Assembly: GCF_001705515.1 (NCBI RefSeq)
Contig: NZ_MDJS01000002.1
Span: 682,001 to 746,000 of the forward strand
Length of the DNA: 64,000 nt
Direction of reading: 5' to 3'
Source of the DNA: Mucilaginibacter sp. PPCGB 2223
Lineage (GTDB): Bacteria; Bacteroidota; Bacteroidia; Sphingobacteriales; Sphingobacteriaceae
The notes under the pieces are model-generated. The model was not told where the DNA came from. It searched no databases and worked only from the letters and a program-made list of their open reading frames with translations. A program made the translations under genes and the position numbers. Positions 27,926 through 35,657 of this stretch are shown piece after piece (the stretch's first letter is position 1; every line of letters begins with the position of its first letter).

Positions 27926-28056
27926 AATTAATGCAAGGCGCTGGTTCGGCAGCAAAGATTTAAGGTTCGAGTCCTTCCTTCGCAACTCTTCTCATAATTT
28001 AGGTTTATAATTGGTTAGTAAAGGCCTCCTGCCCATCAGGAGGCTTTACTGTTTTT
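27926..28056 (+). ncRNA. Putative short RNA with tRNA-like three-way junction
   Basis: The predicted transcript of about 130 nt holds a tRNA-like fold at 27932-27985. The outer stem pairs TGCAAGG (27932-27938) with CCTT-C-GCA (27977-27984, one bulged C). A hairpin GCTG/CAGC lies at 27940-27953. A hairpin AAGG-TTCGAGT-CCTT lies at 27962-27976, whose seven-base loop fits the tRNA T-loop consensus and directly abuts the outer stem as in a tRNA. At about 53 nt it is too short for a tRNA, and one arm is missing, so it is either a tRNA relic or a tRNA-mimicking small RNA. The structure was derived by eye. Confidence 0.45.
28017..28056 (+). terminator. Strong intrinsic terminator
   Basis: AGTAAAG-G-CCTCCTG pairs with CAGGAGG-CTTTACT around a CCCAT loop (14 bp with one bulged G), followed by GTTTTTATG. 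It ends the predicted short RNA and isolates it from the kinase gene. Confidence 0.85.
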
Positions 28057-28196
28057 ATGTCATTTTAAACACACGTTTATAATTAAATATCCTAACAAAC
28101 AGGTGTTTAATTGCATTTGCGGCATTATTGAGTATTTTTGGCTACATGTTCCAGTTCCCCCGTTCACACAAATCAATTCAATAGCCCTCCCCGTTA

Positions 28197-30221
28197 ATGT
28201 TCCGTCTCCTGATAAGCAAATATTTACCTGTATATCTCATCATCAGTATCCTGCTAACCGCCTGCTTTAACCAGCAAAATGATAACAGTAAAGTTTTAAA
28301 GAAGCGTTTCGCGGAAATAGATAGCCTGATCATCGCCGGAAAGAGCGACAGCGCAATTTTATTGCTGAATAAATTACGCCCAAAGATTAAAAATACCGAC
28401 CCTTTGATATGCACCTATTATAACTTTCAGGCACAGCATAACCAGGATAACCTGCAGTTAATGCAGATATATGCCGACAGCTCTATAACTTTTTTTGCAG
28501 ACACCGATAAAGCAAAGCAATATCCGGATGCTTATATCAATGCCCTGCTTGTAGAGGGTGATATCAGTATGAAAAAAAAGAAATTTGATACCGCGCTCGA
28601 TTATTATTATAAAAGTAAAAGGCTTATATCGGCCGCCGGCTGCGAGGATGGTACGCTTGCGGGCAAGATAGCCAACATTTATTATCAGCAAAAAAACTAT
28701 CGCCTGGCTGCCCAGTGCCTGATTGAGAGTTACAGGCATTTGCAATATTGCGCCCAATTTACCCAGCAGAAAACCTTTTTTATCAGGCAGGGCCAGTTGA
28801 ATAACATTGCTATAGCGTATCAGAGGGCCGGTATGCCCGATAGCGCGTTGTATTACTATAACGAGGATGTAAGATGTATAGATAAGGCTGAAGAAAATCC
28901 TAATCTTGGCGAGTTTTACACGCGATCTGCACGTATTGTTGTGTACGATAACCTGGGCGGGCTTTATCTAAAAACCGGCGACCTGGTTAAGGCCGAGGAT
29001 TATCTGCTTAAATGTATTGCCATTCCCAATAAGGATGTTGACGGGGTGCATATACCGCCTTATCTGAAACTGGCTGAAATTTATTTAAATACCAATCGGT
29101 ATAAAAAAGCGATAGAAATGTTTGCAAAGAGCAGGGCCCTGCTTGATAAATATAAAAAGGATAACCCCGATTCGGAGATCAACTGGAACAGGCTTTATGC
29201 CCTATACCTGTTCAAACAGCATCAGCCCGACAAAGCTTACCAGTATGAGTCTGTTTATGTACATTTAAAAGATTCGGTTGAAAGCTCGGTCGCACAGATC
29301 TACCGGTTCGACGTCGATCATGAGCTGCGGGCTATCAAGCAACAACAGATGCTTGCCGAAATTAAACGGCAGGATAGCGTAAAGATGATTTATCTCATCG
29401 GAATAAGTATTGCCGGTATGTTGTTGTTGGTCATTATCGTCCTTATTAACCGCAACTTAAAACAGAGCAGGAAGAATTACCATATCATTACCCTGCAGAA
29501 CGAACAATTGCAAACTACGCTTGCCGAGCTGGAGCGGGCCAATAAAAACTATATCCGCATCATGCGGGTAATGGCGCACGATCTGCGTAACCCGCTATCG
29601 GGTATGATAGGGCTCGCCACGGTATTGCTTGATGAGGATGAGTTTAGTGAAGACAGTAAGCACATGCTGCAATTGATCGAAACAACAGGGGTGCACTCGA
29701 TCGAGATGATCAACGAATTATTAAAATCGGGTTTGGCGGATGAAAATGAGGCCATTGCTAAGCAAAACCTTGATCTGAAAGCTTTACTGCACGATTCGGT
29801 TGAACTGCTGCAGTTTAAAGCGAATGAGAAAAATCAGCAGATTATTTTTGAAGCTGATGACCAGCCGGTCATGACCGAAGTGAACCACGAAAAGATATGG
29901 CGCGTGTTTAATAACCTTATCGTCAATGCCATTAAATTCAGTTATGAAAATGGTGTCATCAAAGTGGGCATCAAACGCAATACCAATGACAGGCATATCC
30001 TGGTTTGGGTTGCTGATAATGGCATGGGCATCCCCGATAAGGACAAAGACAGTATATTCGAAATGTTTACGGCCGCTAAAAAGAATGGCACCAATGGCGA
30101 GCAACCCTTTGGCCTGGGCCTTTCTATCTCCAAAAAAATAATCGAGAAACACAACGGGCGCATCTGGTTTGAGAGTGAAGCCGGCAAGGGTACCATCTTC
30201 TACATCGAATTGCCCGTTTAG
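28197..30221 (+). CDS. TPR-containing sensor histidine kinase
   Basis: 674 residues. The N-terminus is hydrophobic and ends in LLTACF, a possible lipobox with Cys23, but a plain signal anchor is also possible. A TPR-rich region spans about 40-385 (for example AGMPDSALYYYNEDVRCID). One membrane helix follows at about 397-418 and a short coiled coil after it. The HisKA domain has the phospho-acceptor His461 in MAHDLRNPLSG. The HATPase domain shows NLIVNAIKFS (N box), VADNGMGIPD (G1) and PFGLGLSISKKI (G2). No receiver domain or adjacent response regulator is present, so its partner is elsewhere. It is isolated between two terminators. Confidence 0.9.
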   Translation: MFRLLISKYLPVYLIISILLTACFNQQNDNSKVLKKRFAEIDSLIIAGKSDSAILLLNKLRPKIKNTDPLICTYYNFQAQHNQDNLQLMQIYADSSITFFADTDKAKQYPDAYINALLVEGDISMKKKKFDTALDYYYKSKRLISAAGCEDGTLAGKIANIYYQQKNYRLAAQCLIESYRHLQYCAQFTQQKTFFIRQGQLNNIAIAYQRAGMPDSALYYYNEDVRCIDKAEENPNLGEFYTRSARIVVYDNLGGLYLKTGDLVKAEDYLLKCIAIPNKDVDGVHIPPYLKLAEIYLNTNRYKKAIEMFAKSRALLDKYKKDNPDSEINWNRLYALYLFKQHQPDKAYQYESVYVHLKDSVESSVAQIYRFDVDHELRAIKQQQMLAEIKRQDSVKMIYLIGISIAGMLLLVIIVLINRNLKQSRKNYHIITLQNEQLQTTLAELERANKNYIRIMRVMAHDLRNPLSGMIGLATVLLDEDEFSEDSKHMLQLIETTGVHSIEMINELLKSGLADENEAIAKQNLDLKALLHDSVELLQFKANEKNQQIIFEADDQPVMTEVNHEKIWRVFNNLIVNAIKFSYENGVIKVGIKRNTNDRHILVWVADNGMGIPDKDKDSIFEMFTAAKKNGTNGEQPFGLGLSISKKIIEKHNGRIWFESEAGKGTIFYIELPV

Positions 30222-30240
30222 TGACATGAATTTTTAAAAA

Positions 30241-30273
30241 ACTCACCAGGATTTTTTTGAAATCCTGGTGAGT
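30241..30273 (-). terminator. Terminator of the 30294-32171 minus-strand cluster
   Basis: A perfect 14-bp stem (ACTCACCAGGATTT with AAATCCTGGTGAGT, loop TTTTG) is followed on the minus strand by a T-run. On the plus strand it lacks a T-run but may still end the kinase transcript. Confidence 0.8.
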
Positions 30274-30299
30274 AAATATCAATTGAGTAAATATCAATT
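30270..30299. repeat. Exact tandem duplication of 15 bp
   Basis: GAGTAAATATCAATT occurs twice in direct succession (30270-30284 and 30285-30299). It begins inside the terminator stem and runs into the stop codon of the minus-strand gene. It is probably a replication-slippage event. Confidence 0.8.
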
Positions 30300-31475
30300 T
30301 TTAGGGTCTATGTTGATCGTTAGATCGATTAAGCCTAAAAACCTGCCATTATTGGGATTATAACTTAAGGTTACAGGTATCCAGAAGCCGCCAAATTTAT
30401 CAACCAGGTAGCGATAAGTGATATTGGCCGTGGTTGCGGTTGGAAAACCTGGCGCATTGTTACCCCTGTCGTAACTAAAAAAGCCTTTGATCTCCATATT
30501 CGATTTGCCGTTGGCATCTTCGCGCAGAACGCGGTTGCAGCCACTTTCAAAATGATATTTTTGTGCCGACCCCAACAACCCGTTGTTAAAGAACCGGGCG
30601 TAGCCTGATGCGTTAAACTCCCAGAAACCGCTTCCGCTATCCTTGCTCAAGCCGAAAACCAAATCGCTTTGTATGGTTGTTGTATCGTTTTTGCCGTAAG
30701 GTACATGGAAATAAGTGCCGCTTAAGGTCCACAAGGGTTTGTTTTTAATTTCGTTTACGGCGTTTTTAAAATCGGCGTTTGCTTTGGCGGCTAAACCTCC
30801 ATCGTTAACAATCGGGCTGTTCATTGTGATAAGTGCACTAAGCAAATCGGGATCTAAATCGGTAATATCAGAACTTTTACCATATTTCCTGATCGAAGAA
30901 TAAAGCAAATTTAATTTTATCCGGATAGTCGAGTCCTTTTTGGACCGGGACAGATTTGATCCTTCTACATTTGATATCAACATACTCCGGGCCCTGGCGA
31001 CATCACGTATAAATATATTTGAATAGTTATTCATCGTGGCCGTCAACTCATCACTTCTTACAGTAAGGTCACGTTTATTAAGCAATGTCACCTTTAAGGT
31101 GCCGCCAAATCCTGCTATGTTACTGTTGCTGTCTACCTTACCCGAAACTGTCCATTCCACATTCCGTGCCCAGCGTGTGCCCCGATATGCTGCACCACTG
31201 CCAAAATTGGGGTTGAATATGCGTATGGTTCCGTAGATAGTTGAGCTGTACGAAGCCTCTTTTTTATCGCCGAAAATGTTTTTGATGGCAATCTTGTAGG
31301 CGTTGGTTAAAACATCATTGGCTATGCCGGTTTTTAAGATAGACGATGTTTTTTCAACATCATTACTGGTTTTGATAAATGGTAATGTTGTCGGGGCGTT
31401 ACCGGTTTCTGTTTGCGCATTAACATGGCCGGCCACCAGTAGAGGTATCAATAATATAAATAACTGCTTTTTCAT
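30294..31475 (-). CDS. Secreted or outer-membrane protein of unknown function
   Basis: 393 residues from the ATG at 31475. The frame is open further upstream, but this ATG begins a clean signal peptide (KKQLFILLIPLLVAGHVNAQ) and lies one base past the stop of the upstream gene. The mature protein alternates polar strands, with many beta-like segments in its second half (LWTLSGTYFHVPYG, FGLSKDSGSGFWEFNASGYARF). It ends with GLIDLTINIDPKN. This looks like a small beta-barrel or periplasmic beta-rich protein, but I recognise no family. It is the last gene of a three-gene cluster with the 94-residue protein and the holin-like protein. Confidence 0.7.
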   Translation of the reverse strand: MKKQLFILLIPLLVAGHVNAQTETGNAPTTLPFIKTSNDVEKTSSILKTGIANDVLTNAYKIAIKNIFGDKKEASYSSTIYGTIRIFNPNFGSGAAYRGTRWARNVEWTVSGKVDSNSNIAGFGGTLKVTLLNKRDLTVRSDELTATMNNYSNIFIRDVARARSMLISNVEGSNLSRSKKDSTIRIKLNLLYSSIRKYGKSSDITDLDPDLLSALITMNSPIVNDGGLAAKANADFKNAVNEIKNKPLWTLSGTYFHVPYGKNDTTTIQSDLVFGLSKDSGSGFWEFNASGYARFFNNGLLGSAQKYHFESGCNRVLREDANGKSNMEIKGFFSYDRGNNAPGFPTATTANITYRYLVDKFGGFWIPVTLSYNPNNGRFLGLIDLTINIDPKN

Positions 31476-31476
31476 G

Positions 31477-31761
31477 TTACAAGGTGCTAAAGGTGAAACC
31501 ATCAATAAAAAAACCGGTGTATGGTAATGATATGGAGCCATCAATATCGCCATCAATAACAAGTGTAAATTTACTCGTAGTAGAGCCCGAAAGGTCAACG
31601 TAATAGGTTTCGCCTGCCTTTAGGTCGGTAAGGGTTACGTTAAAATCATCGTCAAAATCCTTTTTATAATCGTAACCATTGGGGTTGGGATGATAAACCT
31701 CGATTAAAACCCCGTTAGTACCAGGCGTATCAAAACTGCCTTTAAGTGTTATAGTGCTCAT
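31477..31761 (-). CDS. Small beta-rich protein of unknown function
   Basis: 94 residues from the ATG at 31761; the upstream in-frame extension is basic and unlike a signal sequence, so the downstream start is preferred. The sequence STITLKGSFDTPGTNGVLIEVYHPN...GETYYVDLSGSTTSKFTLVIDG reads as an all-beta, Ig-like or fibronectin-like small domain, with no signal peptide and no cysteine. Its stop is separated by one base from the next start, which suggests coupling. It lies between a holin-like gene and a secreted-protein gene, so a role with a cell-envelope complex is possible but unproven. Confidence 0.65.
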   Translation of the reverse strand: MSTITLKGSFDTPGTNGVLIEVYHPNPNGYDYKKDFDDDFNVTLTDLKAGETYYVDLSGSTTSKFTLVIDGDIDGSISLPYTGFFIDGFTFSTL

Positions 31762-31835
31762 TTTAGTGTGGTTTTTATGCCTACTCTCAATCCGTTTTCG
31801 GCGTTCCCGGTGTATTGTCAAATGGAATCGGCTTA

Positions 31836-32171
31836 TCAGATTTTCGACAGATAGGGCTTAAAAATGCCTTCTATAGCATCAACCCCTGCATAACCTGCTG
31901 CCAGCACGGTAATAAGATACTGGTTGGATGTTTGTCCGGGCTCTGGAGCGCCTTTAATAATGGCCGTTAGTGCCCCCGCTATAAAACCAATAAAAAGGCT
32001 CAGTAAAAACCGGTTCCAGCTAAAATCGTCGGTGGGTTGATTGGCAAGCGTCTTTGCCTGATTGTCGGTACGCAGCTTGATAAGGCCGACGATTACCCTG
32101 ACGCCTTGCCCGATAACGCCTAATAAGCCTCCCAATAATATCTGGCCGATAAGGTTTGTTGTTAAGTTCAT
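31836..32171 (-). CDS. Small membrane protein, holin-like
   Basis: 111 residues with an N-terminal hydrophobic segment (about 7-30, IGQILLGGLLGVIGQGVRVIVGL), a second (about 54-72, FLLSLFIGFIAGALTAI) and a weaker third (LITVLAAGYAGVDAIEGI). The GQGVRVIVGL and AAGYAGVDAIEGI patterns recall small holin-like proteins beside phage-tail or pyocin-type gene sets; this is from memory of the family style and not a search. No tail, lysin or phage gene is present nearby. First gene of the minus-strand cluster. Confidence 0.55.
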   Translation of the reverse strand: MNLTTNLIGQILLGGLLGVIGQGVRVIVGLIKLRTDNQAKTLANQPTDDFSWNRFLLSLFIGFIAGALTAIIKGAPEPGQTSNQYLITVLAAGYAGVDAIEGIFKPYLSKI

Positions 32172-32228
32172 GATTTGGGATTTAAGTGAAATGATATCCC
32201 AAAATTCGATAAGAACTATGAAGGGGAT

Positions 32229-32269
32229 TACCGTATGAACTACCTTTTTAGTAGGGTGTTTATACGGTA
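32229..32269. promoter_or_regulatory. Nested inverted repeat in divergent region
   Basis: TACCGTAT (32229-32236) pairs with ATACGGTA (32262-32269), and inside them CTAC (32240-32243) pairs with GTAG (32251-32254). It sits between the holin-like gene and the four-gene operon, in AT-rich sequence. It may be a regulator site or an RNA hairpin at the start of either transcript. Confidence 0.4.
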
Positions 32270-32390
32270 TTAAATAAGGTGTAAACGCGCTGATAAGTTA
32301 TGCTTATTTTTAAGAATTTTGAGTTATAAACATATATTATTTGTATTTTTCAATTCAATTAACTCGTGTTTCAACCTAATCCCTTAGATC

Positions 32391-33422
32391 ATGAAAAAAC
32401 TATTGATTGGAAGTGCAATTATTTTAATTGCAACTGTTTGCGCCTTTCGCGACAAGGACAACGACCAGCGAAAAGCTAATATTATTAAATCATTGCATGC
32501 GTCATCGATGTGTGATAGATGTACTTTGGATAGTATCCCTTTTATTAGAGCTGATTCTATGGTCAGAGCATTTATAAATGTAAGTAATGAGCGATCATAT
32601 GACGATAGTTTACATACTTGTGTTTGGTTTAGTGCGGATTTTTTTAAAGCTATGTGTAATAAAGTAGATAGCCTGCCTGATGGTGATGGTATAAGGTTTT
32701 ATTTTGCTAAAAAAGGCAAGCAGTACTCGGCAATACCTGTTGCAACTAAAGTTGGAAGTATTTATTCGGGTAACAAATACCATCATAATGATTACTTTCT
32801 GCCAAAATTTCTTTCGGTTAATACCAAGTGTACAAAGATATTTGCTTTCCCAACCGACAATACTCCACAAAGAGGCGCGAGGTTATATGATACATTGAAG
32901 CCCAAAATAACTGCACCTTCAGATTCAGATTGTACGTCGAAGTCCACTCATTATATTTCATCATCAAAAGCTTATCGCATGGTTTATAAAAATTGTGGTA
33001 AAGGGGCCAAAAATGGTAAATTTAATGCAACGAGTGAATGGTTTGAAATTAGCTTTCTACAACAATTGGCGAAGTTGGTTCCCAAAGATGGAGGAATAAG
33101 ACTTTATTATGCAAAGAGCGGTGGCAGCATAATTAAACACGGACGTTTGTTTCCAAAAGGGCGCCATGGTTTTGTGTTAATGGTAACTCAGCCGGACTAT
33201 GACAAAAAAATTCAGCGCGATAAATTTGTTTGTTTACCTAAAATAGATCGCAAAGACTTTATAAATAAAATCAAGGACCTCCTGACCTCGAAAATCAGCG
33301 ACAAGAAGTTGCTATCAGATGCTTTATCATTGGCAGACGATACTGGCTTTGGTGCGACAGACAACGGCGAAGAATGCCCGACAAATTGTATAGGTGTAAC
33401 CTGGAGCGACCCGGGACAATAA
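32391..33422 (+). CDS. Secreted protein with internally duplicated domain, unknown function
   Basis: 343 residues with a short N-terminal hydrophobic segment (KKLLIGSAIILIATVCAF), probably a signal peptide. Two halves share a pattern: an aromatic W-F, then a helix, then DGDGIRFYFAKKGKQY (about residues 97-112) and DGGIRLYYAKSGGS (about 231-245). This indicates an ancient duplication of a domain of about 130 residues. Several cysteines are present, including the CDRC and CPTNC motifs. The sequence is visibly richer in A and T than the flanking enzymes, which may mark transfer. It opens an operon with a membrane protein, a histidine kinase and a response regulator, and so may be their signal or target. 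No family recognised. Confidence 0.65.
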   Translation: MKKLLIGSAIILIATVCAFRDKDNDQRKANIIKSLHASSMCDRCTLDSIPFIRADSMVRAFINVSNERSYDDSLHTCVWFSADFFKAMCNKVDSLPDGDGIRFYFAKKGKQYSAIPVATKVGSIYSGNKYHHNDYFLPKFLSVNTKCTKIFAFPTDNTPQRGARLYDTLKPKITAPSDSDCTSKSTHYISSSKAYRMVYKNCGKGAKNGKFNATSEWFEISFLQQLAKLVPKDGGIRLYYAKSGGSIIKHGRLFPKGRHGFVLMVTQPDYDKKIQRDKFVCLPKIDRKDFINKIKDLLTSKISDKKLLSDALSLADDTGFGATDNGEECPTNCIGVTWSDPGQ

Positions 33423-33441
33423 AGTAAACTTATTTTAACTT

Positions 33442-34125
33442 ATGTTTGAATTCTTAGAAAAAAATACCTCTGTAAATACCAATATCGAAACAGTTGGTTT
33501 TATCATTGCCCTGGTATGCCTTATCCGCGATAAAAATTGGTTTTGGCGGGGGATGGTTCTGTACTTATTTATAACCTGCCTTACCGAACTCATAGGCTTG
33601 CACATTAAAAAACTTTACCTTGCCGATATGGCGCATGTTCATCCCAATATATGGATATACAACATTTTATTGATTTTTCAGGCTGCATTCATTAGCGTGA
33701 TGTTTCAACACTTATTAAGCAGGTACATTGACAGCAAACTCATTATAATTTGTGGGCTTGCTCTGCTTGGGGTGTTATATGTTTACGAAGTATTTGATCA
33801 TGGGGTTTTTGTAAAGCACAACCTAACCACAACCACAATGTCGGTGCTGTTTGTTGTTTATAGTTTGTATTACTTTTATCATGTGCTTCGGGATGACCGA
33901 TACTTAAGTCTTTGGCATGATGCTTCGTTCTGGTGGGTTGCGGGTATATTGCTTTTTTATTTTGGCAGCATTGCGAGTGTATTATATTTCCAGATGTTAG
34001 CAACCATAAGCCTTCATGCCAGGACGACTTATCCTATATACAGAATACTTATTATTATGCTGTATGGCTGTTGGAGCTATGCTTTTATTTGTCGAAAATG
34101 GTTATCGCCGGGTTTAAAGACTTAG
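33442..34125 (+). CDS. Polytopic membrane protein linked to a two-component system
   Basis: 227 residues with about six hydrophobic segments (including TVGFIIALVCLI, GMVLYLFITCLTELIGL, IICGLALLGVLYVY and ILLFYFGSIASVLYFQ). No catalytic motif is seen. It begins 19 bases after the duplicated-domain gene and its end overlaps the kinase start by 28 bases. The kinase has no sensing domain of its own, so this protein is a good candidate for the sensory membrane partner. That is an inference from the operon. Confidence 0.7.
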   Translation: MFEFLEKNTSVNTNIETVGFIIALVCLIRDKNWFWRGMVLYLFITCLTELIGLHIKKLYLADMAHVHPNIWIYNILLIFQAAFISVMFQHLLSRYIDSKLIIICGLALLGVLYVYEVFDHGVFVKHNLTTTTMSVLFVVYSLYYFYHVLRDDRYLSLWHDASFWWVAGILLFYFGSIASVLYFQMLATISLHARTTYPIYRILIIMLYGCWSYAFICRKWLSPGLKT

Positions 34126-34898
34126 ATATTAACGAACTGGTTTTAACCACTACGCTCATTTTTCTAATAGCGCCGGCCTTTTTATTGCTATATATTTTTA
34201 TTTATAACCGCCGCAAAAAGCGGCATATTGAGGAGAAAGAACAGATGAGGGAGAATTTTGAAGCCGAGGTCGTTAAAACACAGATGGAAGTACAGGAACA
34301 AACCATGCAGACGATCGGCGCCGACCTGCATGATAATATCGGGCAATTGCTGAGTCTGACATCATTTACGTTAGGCTCGATTGAACTGGACGACCCGGAG
34401 AAAGCCAGAGGAAAAATAAATGCAGCTATCGACCTGACCAGCCGGTCGATCAAAGAGATGCGTTTGCTCGGAAGGTTGTTACAAGGGGAGCAACTGATTG
34501 GTATGGGCTTGCCTGATGCCATCCGTCAGGAAGTTAAATGGGCCGAAAAATCAGGGCAGTATCAGGTGACATGCCTGATAGATGAAGAGCTGCCCGCACA
34601 AAACAACCCGGACAAGGACCTCATCATTTTCAGGATATTGCAGGAAGCCCTTAACAATATTATTAAACATGCAGGGGCTACTCAAATAAATATCAAGTTA
34701 ATGTATACCGGTGGTCAGTTGACCTTACATATTAACGATAACGGCTCCGGCTTTAACCTGAACGGGCAAATGCCTGCCCAAAGCGGCATGGGCCTGTATA
34801 ATATGCGAAAACGCGCCGAGATAGTTGGCGGACGGGTCAATATCGAGTCGGCACAAGGCGAAGGGGCAAGTATTACCATTTATATCCCATACCCATGA
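34098..34898 (+). CDS. Sensor histidine kinase of the NarX/HisKA_3 type
   Basis: 266 residues from the ATG at 34098. A longer frame upstream lies inside the preceding membrane gene and is not credible as coding. One membrane helix (about 13-34) is followed by a coiled coil. The HisKA_3 dimerisation domain carries the phospho-acceptor His78 in GADLHDNIGQLLS. The HATPase domain has EALNNIIKHAGA and LHINDNGSGFNL, ending in GEGASITIYIPYP. No periplasmic sensing domain is present. It overlaps the response regulator by four bases (ATGA), and the pair forms a standard two-component unit. Confidence 0.92.
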   Translation: MVIAGFKDLDINELVLTTTLIFLIAPAFLLLYIFIYNRRKKRHIEEKEQMRENFEAEVVKTQMEVQEQTMQTIGADLHDNIGQLLSLTSFTLGSIELDDPEKARGKINAAIDLTSRSIKEMRLLGRLLQGEQLIGMGLPDAIRQEVKWAEKSGQYQVTCLIDEELPAQNNPDKDLIIFRILQEALNNIIKHAGATQINIKLMYTGGQLTLHINDNGSGFNLNGQMPAQSGMGLYNMRKRAEIVGGRVNIESAQGEGASITIYIPYP

Positions 34899-35539
34899 CA
34901 GAAGCAGAAAGGATAAAAATCGCCATAGTTGACGATCATACGCTTTTCAGAAGCGGCGTTACGGCCCTAATGAGTGAGTTTGACGAATTGAAGGTTGTGT
35001 TTGAGGCATCGAACGGTCAACAAATGCAGCAACTATTGCTTAAAAGTGAACTGCCACAGGTTGTATTAATGGATATTAATATGCCGGTGATGGACGGGTA
35101 TGAAGCCACGGCCTGGCTAAAAATACATCATCCAAAGATTATGGTGCTGGCTTTAAGCATGTACGAGGATGATAAGGCCGTTATCAAAATGATTAAAAGT
35201 GGTGCGTGCGGTTACGTGTTAAAACAATCGAAACCGCGCGAACTGCTCGAAGCTATCCAATCTGTTGTGCAAAAAGGCGTCTTTATTAATGAGATCGTAT
35301 CCGGCAAACTCATACGCTCGATATCATCAAACCCCGACGAGCTAAAGCTATCGGCGCGCGAGCTGGAATTTTTAAAACTTTGCTGCTCCGAAATGAGTTA
35401 TAAGGAAATTGCCGACCAGATGTTTGTGAGCCCGCGTACGGTTGATAATTACCGCGAATCGCTTTTTCAAAAACTCAACCTTAAAACACGGTCGGGGCTG
35501 GTGTTGTATGCTATTAAAAACGAGATATTTAAGTTGTAG
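34895..35539 (+). CDS. LuxR/NarL-family response regulator
   Basis: 214 residues. The receiver domain starts with KIAIVDDHTLFRSGV and has phospho-acceptor Asp60 in VLMDINMPVMDG, with Lys in the GACGYVLKQ loop. The DNA-binding domain LSARELEFLKLCCSEMSYKEIADQMFVSPRTVDNYRESL is a typical GerE-type helix-turn-helix (about 145-205). It is coupled to the kinase by a four-base overlap. A likely target is the operon's own promoter, by analogy with many such pairs. Confidence 0.95.
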   Translation: MTEAERIKIAIVDDHTLFRSGVTALMSEFDELKVVFEASNGQQMQQLLLKSELPQVVLMDINMPVMDGYEATAWLKIHHPKIMVLALSMYEDDKAVIKMIKSGACGYVLKQSKPRELLEAIQSVVQKGVFINEIVSGKLIRSISSNPDELKLSARELEFLKLCCSEMSYKEIADQMFVSPRTVDNYRESLFQKLNLKTRSGLVLYAIKNEIFKL

Positions 35540-35657
35540 CGTATCTTAAATACTCCAATTGGCGCTGGCTACAGCTAATATGTTAATCTAAGTTACTATC
35601 GCGGCAATAACCAATACTTTTAAACAGGCTAAAAATTCTTATTTAGTGTGTTTAATT

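Larger units (their letters stand above)
27734..28196. other. Gap containing a promoter, short tRNA-like RNA and terminator
   Basis: No protein-coding frame is credible. The first 150 bp are very AT-rich; then come a matched promoter (27890-27919), a structured segment (27932-27985) and a strong terminator (28017-28056), described separately. The last 140 bp before the kinase gene show nothing specific. Confidence 0.6.

Noticed and set aside
27932..27985. Intact tRNA gene
   Set aside because: The T-arm and acceptor-like stem are present, but the span is about 53 nt, a bulge interrupts the acceptor, and only one other arm exists, with a six-base loop; it cannot fold as a standard tRNA.
30294..32171. 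Prophage remnant
   Set aside because: Apart from the holin-like pattern there are no phage structural, lysis, integrase or attachment signatures in the flanking 5 kb.
33933..34097. Extended N-terminus for the histidine kinase
   Set aside because: The extra 55 residues are encoded inside the preceding membrane-protein gene in another frame and look like a shadow; the ATG at 34098 starts just before the membrane helix.
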